A stretch of 64,000 bases of DNA, taken from positions 36,761,840 to 36,825,839 of the forward strand of contig CM049322.1 in NCBI GenBank assembly GCA_026874595.1. Reading direction: 5' to 3'. Under the pieces are notes generated by a model that made no database searches, was not told where the DNA came from, and saw only the letters and a list, made by a program, of their open reading frames with translations. Positions 36,202 through 48,425 of this stretch are shown one piece after another. Positions within the stretch are counted from its first letter, which is position 1. Every line of letters begins with the position of its first letter. Made by a program: the position numbers and the translations under genes. Origin of the DNA: Sipunculus nudus (Eukaryota; Annelida; Sipuncula; Golfingiida; Sipunculidae).

Positions 36202-36764
36202 TGTGTGTCATCCCCCCCACCTGTGAAGATAATTAAATTGACGCCACAGAAATACAACTGTAAACTCTAAGGTATTTCGCAAATGTCTTCATAACACATA
36301 TGACACATCACAAGTGTTAATAAAAAAAGCTTTATTTTTCCTTTATGTCTAGAGATCTTAGCGTTTTCTGTATTCATGAAGTACACACTCGCTAATAACA
36401 AACAAGTAAATGATATTTAAGGCCCTAATCATCAAAACTATTCTCAAGATTTAATTAATCTGAGTTATATATCTGTGGACCCTTACATTATTAAATGATA
36501 AAAATAAACAGTGTTAAACCACTGAATTACAGAGTCAATATAGACAAAATACCTGAAATCAAAGAGTCTTTTATGCTCAAAACATCCACCCACATGTAAG
36601 TTTTCAATGAAAGCATGATGACTTTAAGCAATTAATATAATTGTAGATAATGGAACTCGAGTATATTTAATTCAACAAACACATGTGAAAATCTAATTTT
36701 TTCTATATAAATCATTAATTACATAAGAAAGTTTAGAAATAAATAATTAAATTCCCAGAATATT

Positions 36765-36905
36765 ATTTCTATTGTAATACATGGTTGCCTTCCCAGATGG
36801 ATAAGATACAGTTTAACGCATTAAACACTCAGTACTGGTTCTATTGTAATACATTATTGCTATTCCAATCGGATATGAAATACTTTAACTCATTAAACCC
36901 TAAAA
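36765..36905. repeat. Two-copy ~70-bp tandem duplication
   Basis: 'tctattgtaatacat' followed by 'cca.atggata' or 'ccaatcggatatg' and then 'ac.cattaaac.ct' recurs with a 70-base offset (36768 and 36838). It is non-coding. Confidence 0.7.
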
Positions 36906-37395
36906 ACGCATTAGCATAATAGCTTGATAACATTTAACATTGACGTAGGAGGTAAAATAGGTGTAATTTAATATGTTCAAATCTGAATAAAATGTTTTTT
37001 CCCCATATCCATTATCTTTGTCATAGAGGCACCATTACAATATTACTTCTATCCAGATATAAAAAAAATTCTTAATTGTAATATGACATTTAGTGAATCA
37101 CTCAAGACTATAATATATGCATTAAAGCTTCTGAACAATTATGATAGGGTATGTAGTAAAATGGTGGATACTTAGCTAATATATGTGTATATTTAATTTT
37201 TTCTTAATCCATTGATTGTATTCACAGGGTTTGCAATCAGATAAGATAATAATTTAGCAAAGAAGTTCACTACTTTAATATGATAATTCTCCAAGCTGAT
37301 TCTAAAAATTATATTTACTGATTTAATGTACAAAAGTCATAAGTAATCAAAGAATACATTCATGACAGTATCACCAATAGAGTAAATATGTGCAT
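36906..37395. other. Anonymous AT-rich DNA
   Basis: Nothing is recognisable beyond possible remnants of the preceding duplication. Confidence 0.5.
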
Positions 37396-38170
37396 TTCAC
37401 AAGAACCTAAACAAGAGGACTGCAAATGGTGCATAATATGCCCATTGCATACTTTGTGACCTCTGACCTCATTAAATATGTGTGAATTTGCTGAGAGTGT
37501 AATTCAAGTGAGGTTGATGCCACCAAACTGTGTTGACCTCTGACCTCATTTAATATGCATGGATTTTGCTGGAAATAGAACATAGGTGAGATATTATATA
37601 TTGATTAATATTTCTATTGAGCTTTATCATAATCCATTATATTCTTTGTAATTTGTCACGGCAACACCATGAACTGACCAGTACAAAGCAGCATAAAGAC
37701 CTCTGACCTCAATAAATACATGTGAATTTTGCTGGGAATTTAATTGAGGTGAGAAACTCTGATGGTAAATATGAATAATGAGTTTCATGAAAATCCACAG
37801 GATTTTTTGTAAGTCACCAAGATGCCTCCAAAGTGCAATCACCTCTGACCTCATTAAATATGTGTGGATTTTGCTGGTAATAAAGCTTGGGTGAGATATT
37901 TTATTTATTAACATTTCTGTTGAGTTTTTTTAAATCCATCATATTCCTTATAAGTTATTGTTGCAACACCACAAAGATGCCTAGTGACCTCTGACCTCAT
38001 TAAACATGTGGATTTTGCCCATAATCAATCACAAAAAGTTGTTATGGTGAGTTTTGTGAAAATCCATCAAAGCCCCAGTAAGTTAATCGCAGAGACACTA
38101 AAAGTTTACGAACTGACAGCAAGACGGACAGACAGTGGGTATATACCATAATACATACGTCCTGTCATAG
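37396..38170 (+). repeat. Dispersed repeat family U with recurrent DR1 motifs
   Basis: Internal sub-repeats of about 145-165 bases each contain a 'gacctctgacctcattaaat' block followed by 'tgtg.attttgctg'. The motif stands at 37457, 37534, 37697, 37839 and 37985. Each block is a direct repeat of TGACCT with one-base spacing. The unit starts 'caaatggtgcataatatgcc', a phrase shared with 38225 and 45412, and ends in a 'gacggacagacag' tail near 38125. It has no coding capacity. Confidence 0.8.
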
Positions 38171-38214
38171 CTAGACGGGTGTATAAACAGTAATCTAATA
38201 TTGTAAAACAATTG

Positions 38215-38400
38215 GGAAGAAGAGCACTCCAAATGGTGCATTAAATATGCACTAATTTTGCTGAGAATGTTATACAACTAGGTGAGAAACTGTATTGGTA
38301 AATATTCATATGAAAATCCATCAGTTTTAATTTTTGATAATAACTGGTAAACCCCTCTGCATGTTTGTTGAATTTCTGACCCCATGAACACAGGCATGGC
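38215..38400 (+). repeat. Family U, partial copy
   Basis: 'agagcactccaaatggtgca' (38221) and 'atatgcactaattttgctga' repeat the start of the 37396 unit, with 'tttctgaccccatgaacaca' near 38370 as a decayed version of the DR1 block. Confidence 0.6.
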
Positions 38401-38699
38401 TCGCACAGTTACTAGTTTAAGTCAACGGGTGTTACCATAGAGACAGGGTTTCAGTTTGGGTTATAAGCTCACATGTATTCTCTTGTATAAATTCATCATT
38501 CATAGCATAATGCTAAGATTATGGCTGTTTATCACAATACGAATGCAACATGATGGAAGACCACTGCAATGCGTTCCTTGATATTGCTTGTATCACGACT
38601 CAAGTATGCTTACCAGCTCTTTTATCATTATTTATTTTTTTACTGAACATGGATTGTACAAATAGTTATTAAATCTAATAAAGACACTCTCGATGGCTT

Positions 38700-38861
38700 G
38701 GATGATGGTGTTCAGTAGTCTTTAGAGGTGGAGGAAACTGGAGAACCCGGAGAAAACCACCAGCATTGGACGGGCAACTACAATCCACTCTCATAGCCAC
38801 ACTGGGGATCGAACCCCAGTCAGAGAGAGCAAAGTGTTTTACCCCTGACTGCCCAGGTCCC
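38700..38861 (-). mobile_element. tRNA-derived SINE, family S1, second copy
   Basis: On the minus strand the 5' end is near 38861. A tRNA-like head contains 'ggcagtcaggggtaaaacac' and the B box 'GGTTCGATCCC' (38805-38815), both better preserved than in the 26124 copy. The body continues 'tggctatgagagtggattgt' and 'tggttttctccgggttctcc'. The 3' end near 38700 has no long poly-A. Confidence 0.8.
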
Positions 38862-38924
38862 TGAATTGGGTTGCCTACTGAATTGGGTTGTCAAGGCTAA
38901 TCACAGACGGGTGTATATATTAAA

Positions 38925-39480
38925 AAGGTACCTGGTACCTTATGCAGGATATTAACAAGGCCTACAGGCCTAATGCGAACCTGTGCATTGGGAAATACAC
39001 CAGGTATAAAGCTTCAATGCTGGACCATTACTTTTCATGTATATGAACTATGCAAGTACTAAACATTTCGAATAAGAGACAATTACACAAACATCACTGC
39101 TGAAATTTTGGCATGGATGCACACAACACAAAATGATTGAAGCCGGCACCACCAGTCTTATATACAACAAAGCTATCAGAGATATAAACATCTGATATAT
39201 CAAACCCCTCCTGAGAAATAAGCAGGGAAACACTATGCAAAAATGATTGTAGGTGGCACCACCAGTCTTGTATACGACAAAGCCATTCGATATGTATAAA
39301 TATGCCAGTTTCAGGCTGATATATCAAATTCCTCTGTAGAAATAAGCAGGCCCATACGCTGAGCACAAGTCACTGTAGGTGGCGACACCTGTCTTGTGAA
39401 TGAGAAAGCCAGGAAAGACACATAAACAGGTCAAAATATCAGGCCAATACATCAAACTTACCTTGAGTTTGATGCACGGG
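38925..39480 (+). repeat. Dispersed repeat family Q, 5' part, copy 1
   Basis: This aligns from 'ggcctacaggcctaatgc' with 42869-43460. It consists of sub-repeats of about 120-140 bases, each with 'gattgtaggtggcaccacca' or a variant, 'cttgtatacgacaaagccat' and 'ggctgatatatcaaa', seen near 39120, 39238 and 39370. The palindromic GGTGGCGCCACC core is variably decayed. It is non-coding. Confidence 0.75.
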
Positions 39481-39539
39481 GCTGACCAGGCTTAGGTGAG
39501 AAAGGCAGTTGCCCCGAGTGAACTGTGACAAATTGCTGC

Positions 39540-40135
39540 CTCTGGCTACTGCACTGAGTGAACTCTTTGACCTGCACCTGGCCAGACTGAGTGAACTTTT
39601 GACCTGTACCTGGCTGCACTGAGTGAACTCTTGACCTGTTGCATAATCTGACACAGTTGGCAGTCTGCCAAAGCTGTAAACAAAATGCAGCTACTGCACT
39701 GAGTGAACTCCTGACCTATACCTGGGTGCACTGAGTGGACTCTTGACCTGTTGCCCAATCTGATGCAGTTGGCAGTCTGCCAAAGCTATAAATATATCCA
39801 GACTGACCTTTGGCCTGTTGCAAAATCTGAAATAGTAACCACATCATTGCATAAACTCACAGATTGGCTCCACATGCAGCCCTGAGGGGCATGACACCCA
39901 TGAGGTTATCACATGATACTCATGAGGTGATCACATGCTACCCATGAGGTGATCACATGCTGCCCATGAGGTGTTCACATGACACCCATGCAGTGATCAC
40001 ATGCCTTGTGCTTGGCTGCACTGATTGAACTCTTGACCAATATCTGGCTGCACTGAATGAACTCTTGATATGTTGCAAAATCTGAAACAGTTGGCAGTAT
40101 TTCAACCTATTTAATGATACAGACACAATCTTTGC
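39540..40135. repeat. Tandem repeat 'gcactgagtgaactcttgac'
   Basis: The phrase 'ctgcactgagtgaactcttg' and variants recurs at least six times (near 39548, 39582, 39615, 39694, 39727 and 40017), interleaved with 'acagttggcagtctgccaaa'. Units are irregular, about 33 and 115 bases. A shorter stretch of the same repeat lies at 43495-43650, following the second family Q copy, so it belongs to that larger unit. Confidence 0.8.
39895..40005. repeat. 22-bp minisatellite 'ccatgaggtgatcacatgct'
   Basis: Five copies of a 22-base unit run in tandem with few mismatches. The core TGATCACATG is near-palindromic. Confidence 0.9.
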
Positions 40136-40169
40136 CTGTTTGTAAATCTGTTTACACATACTGAAAGAC

Positions 40170-42360
40170 TTTGGCTAAAATGTTTTTTTTCAAGCTGACA
40201 TATTCATAAACTTTTTACCAAAAATATCTATAATAATAAAAGATGCAGTCCTTTCATTGTTAAAGGTCCAATAATTCTGCCAAAAATCATTCAAGTAAAC
40301 TTGAACAAAGGCCACCTATGAATAATTTTTGTGCAATGTTACAGAAGTTATTATTGATACAACAATTTTGTAGAAGAACACTATTGCAGTCCTCAGTTTG
40401 AAATAGGCATAATAATGGCCATAAGACCAACTTAAGCTTTTCTCGACTCAACCAAAAATCAACAAACTCAATCTATTCTTATATAGTTGAAAGAATCATG
40501 TCCTAGGATAATTCTTTTGAAAAATTGAACGATTCAACTTGACAGTTTCATCATAAACATTATAAGCTGAAAGAGGCTAAAATTATGAGCTTTTGCCCAT
40601 AAAAAACAGGTCAATGTAGGTGGCACCACAAAATCTGCAACTTCAAATATGAGCCATGTGATCAACATTTGCACAATACTTATATTCTGTCATAGGTTCT
40701 GTCATTTCTGAGATAACTAGGTCAGTATGCTTACTTGGCCAAATGACTAAGTTCAAATTTGTGTAACTCCGCTAAAATTCATCAAATGCAAACTATTTGA
40801 GGAAACTTCAGAGGGCTTGCCTCTGGGATCTTTTCTGTAAAATATTGAATGATTTGGCTGGACTGTTTACAACAAAAAGACTTTTAAAAATTTTTCTGCC
40901 TTTCTCTATAAAATTTAAGTAAATGCAGATAACAAAAAAATAAGCTGAATTTTAATGTGACAGATTATTGCATAAAATCTGGGGATGGTAGCTCCTGCTA
41001 TTCCTGAGAAATTATGGGTTATTGTACAGATGACCAATGACCCCCGTACAAAAAAGGTCAATGCAGGTGGCACCACTCAACCTGAATTTCATATATGACT
41101 CGTGACCAACACTGGCATAAAATTTGGTGATGATAGTTCTGGCCGTTTCTGAGATTGTCATTTTAGTATGCTTTTTTGGACAGATGACTAAGTTCAACTT
41201 CCTGTAACTCAGCCAAAATTCACCAAACTTAAACCATTTGAACAAACTTGAGAGAGATTGTATAAAAGATTATTTCTGTGAAATAGTGAACAATTGGCTT
41301 GCATTTCGGAGAAGAAGATTTTTAAAGGTTTTTTAGCTTTTTTCTCTATAAAATCTAAGAAAATGCAGAGTTTTTCAGATGGCTAATTTTTTGCATCAAA
41401 TTTCATGATGCTAGCTCCAGTCGTTGTAAAATATTAAACAAATTAGCCTCAGTGGTGTCAGTTAGAAATGTTTTGCTGGTTTATAACTCATATAGGAAAA
41501 TACAGAAAAATGGCTAAGTTAAGCTTCCCATACCTCAGCCAGAAATCACTGAACCAATACCATTTGAACAAACTTGAATTATCAACATCAAAGGATAATT
41601 AATGTGTGAGATTTAAGAATTTGGTGCTGTGGTTTTTGAGAAGAAGATCTTTGTAGCCACTGAGCTAAAATGGGCTTCATGGCATATGACCAAATTCAGC
41701 TTCCCGTAACTCAGCCAAAAGTCACTGAACTGAGACTATTTGAACAAATTTCAGAAAGCACTACCCAAGGATCATTTCTGTGCAATATTAAACAATTTGG
41801 CCATATGGTTTGAGAGAAGAAGTTATTTGTAGCCTTCAGTATGATAAGGGTACTGATGACCCCCGTACAAAAAAGGCTGATGCAAGTGGCGCCACCAATA
41901 CCTCAATTTCAGATATGACTCATGTGACCAACATTGGCATAAAATTTGGTGATGACAGCTCCAGCTGTTTCTAAGATTGTAATTTTAGTATGCTTTTTGG
42001 ACAGATGACTAAGTTCAACTAGCTGTAACTCGGCCAAAAATAACCAAACTCAAACCATTCAAACAAACTTGAGAGAGATTGTTCCAGGGATCATTTCTGT
42101 GAAATATTGGACAATTTGGCTGAACAGTTTTGGAGGAGAAGATTTTTTAAACTTTTTTTAGCTTTTCCCTATAAAATCTAAGAAAATGCAGTTAGCCAAA
42201 AAATAAGCAAAATCCGATAGAGTTTTTCAGATGACTAATTTTTGCATAAAATTTCATGATGCTAACTCTTGCCGTTTTCAAGATAGTATGGGTTAACGTA
42301 CAGACGCCGGACGCCGGACGACGCCACACCATCGCATAAGCTCACAGGTTCGCTAAAAAT
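40170..42360 (+). repeat. Dispersed repeat family Q, 3' part, in several tandem copies
   Basis: Blocks recur in order roughly every 300-450 bases: 'gtaactc.gccaaaa.tcacc', 'aaaccatttgaacaaacttg', 'gatcatttctgtgaaatatt', 'gaagatttttaaa', 'ctataaaatctaagaaaatg', 'gcataaaattt..tgatg.tagct' and 'cccgtacaaaaaaggtcaatg'. Starts lie near 40760, 41205, 41530, 41705 and 42020. The last copy ends in 'gacgccggacgccggacgac' and then 'cataagctcacaggttcgct' at 42300-42358, a 3' terminus also seen at 44380-44420 and 46540-46602. A common 3' end with variable 5' extent is typical of a target-primed retroposon, but no reverse transcriptase remains. Confidence 0.75.
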
Positions 42361-42864
42361 TGGATTACACCTTTAGTCTGATTGAATAATAAGGGTCGGG
42401 ATGCAAAGCATTTTCTGGTGATGGAATTTATCAAATATTTATATTACAACATGAGACAAAAATACTCCAGCTTGGAAACAGAATTGAATATATGAATTAT
42501 ACAGTTGATAATTTTTATATTTTAAATCAATTGTTCTTTTTAGAAAATGTATAAGATTTCACTTCATTTTAACAAGCAATGTGATGGATCATAGCTGAGC
42601 AGATTTTTATATTTTATAAGTTACGACACAGAATAATAGAAGAAGACTTTTTCTTTTTAAGACAATTGGTTTATGCATGAGGCAATTTCAAATGACAAGG
42701 CCAGATGACATTTTTTTAAATATATATAGGACTTAAATTCCAATCAAAATCTGTCACAATGTGTCCATGCCTCTATTTATTTGGTAAAAATAGACTGTTT
42801 TCTCAGGTATCAAACTCCTTTGATTAAATTCCTATTAATTCACTCTGTACAAAAAAAAAAATTT
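42361..42864. other. Anonymous AT-rich DNA
   Basis: This is an AT-rich spacer between two family Q copies with no recognised feature. Confidence 0.5.
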
Positions 42865-44425
42865 TAAACAAGGCCTACAGGCCTAATGCAAACCTGTGCA
42901 ATGGGATATACATAAGGTAAAAATGCTCCAATGCTGGAACATTAATTTTCAATTACATGTGTGACATATACAATATAAGTACTAAACATTTTGAACCCAA
43001 ATATTGGCTTGCACTAATAACACTAATGTCACTCCTGAAATACAGGCATGGATGTAAACATCACAAAATGATTGCAGCTGGCGAAATTATTTTTGTGTAT
43101 AAGAAAGCCATCAAAGATGTATGGACATACAAAATTTCATACAGATACTTCAAACCACTCTTGGGCTATGTGCACAGATGCATGAACCACCCCCCCCCCC
43201 CCCCAAAAAAAAATAGGTGCTGCCACAAGTCTTGAATACAACAAAACAATACGAGATATATGGACATGCTATATTTCAGGCTGATATGTCAAATTACTCC
43301 TGAGTAATAAGCAGGTACATGTACTTTGCAAAAATCATTTTAGGTGGCACTACCAGTCTTGTGTACGAGGAAGCCATGAAAGATGCATATACATGCATGC
43401 CAAACTTTCAGGCCAATACATCAAACTTGTACTGCGGGAGATGCACTGGGCTGACCAAGCTCAGCTGAGGTAGGCATATGCCCCAACTCAAGTGAAGCTA
43501 CTGCACTGAGTGAACTCTTGATCTGTGCCTGGCTGCACTGTGTGAACTGTTGACCTATTGCCAAACCCGATACAGTTGGCAGTCTGCCAAAGCTTTAAAC
43601 AGATACAGACTAAAACCTGGCCTACTCCCAGTTGTCAGTCTGTCAAACAATTTACAGACACAGTCTTGGCCTGTTGGTAAATCTGTTTATACATATTGAA
43701 AGACTTTGGCTAAAATGCTTTTTTTTTTCAAGCTGACATATTCATCAGATTTTTTATCAAATCTTAAGAATAATAACAGATGCCTTTTGAAAGCTCAATC
43801 AGAATACATATATATTTTAATCATGGATTTATCTTACACATAAATTGGATATGGAGACCAATTATTTATGTTGCCTATACAGCTCTGCTTTTATACCCAC
43901 ACAGATCAGTCTGTTAATACAATAAATCAACTAGCTTTGTTTACAAATAACGTATCTCACAGTCTAATAATGTGGTCTAAAGGTCCAATAATTCAGCCAA
44001 AAATCATTTAAGTAAACTTGAACAAGGCACCTAAAAGCCATTTTTGTGCAATGATACAGAATTTGAAACAAGAGTTTTGAAGAAAAGACTTTTGCTTCCC
44101 CTCAGTCTGATATAGGCTAACTTGGCCACTTCAGATCAACTTCAGCCTTCTATGACTCAACAAATCAATGAACCAGATTTATTTTTATTCAAATGACAGA
44201 CCATTACAGTGAATAACGTTTGTGAAAAATTAAACCATTCAGTTGTTAGTATCATCATAAAACATTTCTAATGTAGTGGCTGAAAAAGGCTAAAATAATT
44301 AGTTTTTGCCTGTAAAAAAAGGTAAATGTAGGTTGCGCCACAAAAACCTGAATTTCAAATATGAGTCATGTGCTGCGGATGGACAACACCACACCATCGT
44401 AAAGCTCACAAGTTTGCTAAACATT
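42865..44425 (+). repeat. Dispersed repeat family Q, second long copy
   Basis: It begins with the same 'ggcctacaggcctaatgc' phrase as 38945. It carries the palindromic sub-repeats (near 43075 and 43340), the 'gcactgagtgaactcttga' phrase (43503) and the 'attcagccaaaaatcatt' block (43991), and ends at the shared 'aaagctcacaagtttgct' terminus. A C-12 homopolymer at about 43189-43204 interrupts it. Compared with the 38925-42360 copy it has lost most of the 3' tandem copies. Confidence 0.75.
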
Positions 44426-45389
44426 AATTAGTACCTCTTTGAGGTGCAGGCTGCACTAATTTCTTTGTGGATGACTCTAGGTGTTTTACTTGATTAAATT
44501 TAATAATAGTTATGATGCCTTGAGTATAAGGCCAACAATTACAAACCTTGATTATAAAACATTATCTACCGGGATAAAATTATTCTTATACTCAACAGAC
44601 GTTAATGCACACAACCAGTAATGCACAAATATTTATAAAACTTACACTGAGATATCAAATAAAAATTTTATGAAAAAAACCCAGGACATATTTAAACCCT
44701 TTTATGTTTCGTGAAAAAAAATAAATATTCTGTTACATGGCCTATTATATTGATGATCCTGCAAATCAATGAACCAGATCTATTTTTATACAAATGAGAG
44801 ACAACTACTGTGGGATAATGTTTGCGAAAAATTAAACCATTAGGTTGACACTTGAAATCATAAAATATATCTGTTTATCATTTCTGAGATATTATTTCAA
44901 AATTTTATGAAAGAAATACCCAGGGCATAATTAAAAATTTGAACCTTTTTATGTTTTGTGAAAAAAAATCATATTCTAGCTGTTACATGGCCTTTTGTAT
45001 TGATGATCCTACTATCTGCCTTACAAAGCTTTGAGGCAACTTATGATAGGAGATTATTCTAAAGGTGGTGCCATTTGACACTCTCCATTCAGTAGGGAAA
45101 TGGTGGTGTAGAACACATGAATGGGGTTTGTGAAATACTGATTGGAGGTGAGAATAAAGGCAGCTAACCTTGCACTCTCCAATCATACTCAAGCAGTGTA
45201 GTTGTCATCTAACATAAGATAAGGTGTCATAAAGATTCTACTCTGCTTTCATGTGGACATAAAGGCGGTCCTCCCCTTCTGGGCATTCATCAAAACTAAC
45301 GAGTCCAGCACCTGCTCCTAGTCAAAGGTTTATCTGACAAAAGTAGCTGTATTTTTGTTTCACTACCCTCTGACTATTGTCTTTATAAA
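44426..45389. other. AT-rich DNA with a short duplication
   Basis: A block with 'aatcaatgaaccagat.tatt' near 44163 recurs near 44763 and shares 'aaattaaaccatt' downstream, so a degraded ~600-base duplication is likely. There is no coding region. The GC-richer stretch at 45000-45200 has short frames without recognisable content. Confidence 0.45.
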
Positions 45390-45700
45390 AATATTAACAA
45401 GAGCACCACAAATGGTGCATAATACGCCCGTTGCATATTTTGTGACCTCATAATATATCATGAGTTATATGGAAATCCATCAAATTTTTGGGTAAGTCTT
45501 GGTGGTGCTACCAAAGTGTGACCTCTGACCTCATAAAATATGTATGAATTTTGCTGAAAAACTGAGGATTATAAGGAATTAATTTTAATAAATTAATTTA
45601 AAAATGCACAAAGGTCTAAGGTCAACCAAAAATGAGGGCACAGCAGTTCACATGTGACCTGATGTTACACCTGATTCGCTAAAAATGCAAATCAAGTTTT
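45390..45700 (+). repeat. Dispersed repeat family U, second locus
   Basis: 'caagagcaccacaaatggtg' opens the unit as at 37411, and a perfect TGACCTCTGACCTC lies at 45519-45532. It runs into a 'acctgattcgctaaaaatgc' terminus near 45670, linking family U to the same class of 3' ends as family Q. Confidence 0.7.
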
Positions 45701-45754
45701 TTTAAACAGTTGAAAGATATAGTTCCAATAATCTGGGAATTCTGCATCTAGATA

Positions 45755-45809
45755 TGTGTCTAGACGTCTAAACACTGTGTCTAGACGTCTAGACACATTG
45801 TTTAGACAC
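45755..45809. repeat. Tandem perfect palindromes, TGTCTAGACGTCTAGACA type
   Basis: GTGTCTAGACGTCTA at 45756-45770 and the full palindrome GTGTCTAGACGTCTAGACAC at 45777-45796 stand side by side, with a further 'tttagacac' at 45801-45809. The 20-base copy is a perfect inverted repeat centred on ACGT. Confidence 0.9.
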
Positions 45810-46079
45810 CCGCCAGAGCCAGGTCAGTTGCCATGGTGATGTCTGGACCCCACCTGTTTGTACTTAGTGACCTCTTGACTTGGCTGCTGAAAATCAGCAT
45901 GTTTCAAACACAGAAAGCCTTTTTCAATTGGCTACAATGCTTTTTTAAAGCTGTATTTACCCAATCTATTCTTATAAAACTGGCAGAACCCTACCATAGA
46001 ATAATTCTTGTAAATTTTAAACCAATTAGCTTAACAGTTTCATCATAAATCAGTGTATATAAGAGTTTAAAATTACATT

Positions 46080-46605
46080 TTCGCTTGTAAAAATCACATC
46101 AATGTAGGTGGCGCCACCAATACCTCAATTTCAGATATGACATATGTGACAAACATTGGTATAAAATTTGGTGATTATAACTCTAGCCATTTCTGAGATT
46201 TTAATTTTAGTGTGCTTTTTTGAACAGATGACTAAGTTCAACCTCCTGTAACTCAGCCAAAGTTCTCTGAAATGGAACCATACAAACAAATTTGAGAGAG
46301 ATTGTTCCTGGGATCATTCCTGTAAAATATTGGACAATTTGCCTGGACAGTTTAAGAAAAAAAGATTTTTAAAGCTTTTTTAGCTTTTTCCCTATAAAAT
46401 CTAAGAAAATGCAGTTAGAAAAAAATAAACAAAATCTGATAGAATTTTCAGATGACTGATTATTTGCAAAAAAATTTGATGATGCTAGCTTCTACCGTTT
46501 TTGAGATAGCTATGATTAACTTACAGACGACGCACAATGCATGACAGACGATGCACGACGGCAACGCTGCACCATCCCATAAGCTCACAGGTTCGCTAAA
46601 AAAGT
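46080..46605 (+). repeat. Dispersed repeat family Q, 3' part, isolated copy
   Basis: A perfect GGTGGCGCCACC at 46107-46118 is followed by the family blocks 'gtaactcagccaaagttctc', 'gattgttcctgggatcattc' and 'ctataaaatctaagaaaatg', then 'cagacgacgcac' and the terminal 'cataagctcacaggttcgct' (46579-46598). It is the best single reference copy of this part of the family in the window. Confidence 0.8.
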
Positions 46606-46915
46606 AGTTCATAATAAGCTGCCATATGTCATGGTGGTATATATTATACATTCCTATGGTTAATTGACAGGTTTTTATGCAAAAGCATGAAATAAACAAA
46701 TCTGACAGGGTGTTTTTAAAGATAATCAGTGTTTTCTACGGTAATGCCACTTTCTTTTCAGTGCCATCTTGATTCAATGATTATAAGATAAAATGTTTAA
46801 AATATTCCTTTTTTACATGTTGAATCCTATTTTAATTCATTGTAGCAAATATATTTGGTACCACATCTGTAAATCCATCATATTTCATGAGGATACACAA
46901 AGTGATTAGCCAGTA

Positions 46916-47350
46916 CAGTACAGCCTCATTTATCTGAAAAGCTCTGGGGACAGGGTTTTTGTTCGGATAAACAACTGTTCAGACAATTGATTCCACACAA
47001 TTTACCATGATTGCTAACCTGCTGCTGAGCACCGGAGGTTACCAGAGACTGATCAACTGACTGAATTGGCAATACACACTGGCAACACTATTTTTATTAG
47101 CCAATATTAGGTTTTCCATAAATTTAATGTTTAATATTTATCATATAAAATACATTGAATATTGCTAAATGGCCCTGGAGAATCAGAATTTAATTGAATT
47201 TATATTGTTTTTATTGTTTTATATTTATTTTGTTGAATTTTTTTTTTCATTTAAATTAATTAATGGTCAAAATGTTGGTTCTCAGTTTTCATTTTTGGAT
47301 AAATAATTTTTTTTCAGATAATTGGTGTTCGAATAAAAAATACTCTATTG
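46916..47350. mobile_element. pogo/Tigger-like MITE, 435 bp
   Basis: The left end reads CAGTACAGCCTCATTTATCTG and the right end, read inward, CAATAGAGTATTTTTTATTCG. Both continue into 'gttcggataaa' or 'gttcgaataaa' and 'cagataatt' words in inverse orientation, as in pogo/Tigger-type Tc1-mariner ends. TA dinucleotides stand on both sides (46914-46915 and 47351-47352), the expected target duplication. No transposase frame is present. Assignment rests on end sequence and TA sites. Confidence 0.7.
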
Positions 47351-48425
47351 TATTAATATTTCTTCCACAGGTACTGTCTTCAGTGGTCCAGGTGTTTAGA
47401 ACACAGGACTAAAAGATAGGACACCATAAGTTTTAATAAGATTGAAAACTGTGAAATTTTCCACAGTTGGTAAACACTCTGAAGGCTTAAGGGAAGGCTC
47501 TGCCCTACACCTAATATAAGTATCACCACACAAAATTAAATGGACATTTGGATGTTCAGATCCTGGTAAATTCAAAATTTTAATTGCAAAGAAAATACTA
47601 AATTCCCTATCTAACCTAGTTGAAAACTACTTTACCTGAAGCAGAACCTTCTACCAAGGATTTTGTCTCATAAATAGATCACCGTTTTGTCCTGGGACAT
47701 ACTCTGATTAGAGTTTTTTTCTTTCAAAAACTGCAATCCTGCCAGCATACTTTAGGATCTTAGTTTGTCCTAAGAGTTTGTCCTGGTAGGACAGGGATTT
47801 GCACTAGATCAAAGACAAAATATGTCCAAACTGTATCTTATACTGTATTATGCAACATACAACATCTGTATTATAATCAATTCAGGGATTACAATACTGA
47901 ATAATGCATCAGTTAATTTTATTATATATTAATATTTAAATTATTTTCAATATAAATTCCATCTCCATTGAAATCTTTTTTCAAATACAGTGTATAGCGA
48001 CAAGGCTATACTTGGCAGATTTATTATTTAGAGGGTGAGAAAAGTTTTTTTTTACACTTGTATTCTTGACTTCCCAAGTTCAGCAACCCTGTCAAAAAGA
48101 CACAATGATCATCAAGCGGTGATATCCACAAGCTGTGACACTATCACCGAACTTGTCATATACCCACTGCATGATGGGAAGGGGTTGCAATCGCTCTGCT
48201 GTCATAGCACAAGGCCAAAGCATCAGTTTTAAGGGCAAATGTATGATCTGCTCATCTGTGCTTGAAAACCTCTCACAATCATGCATTGCAGAAGTTCTTT
48301 AATTTTTTTAAAATTTCATGGAAATAAAATTTCTCATCTTTTGATCAGCTAGAAGAGAAGAGAAGATTATCATATTTTTTAGACATATTATGTATACTTT
48401 GGCTGAAAGCATCCGTTTATACCAT

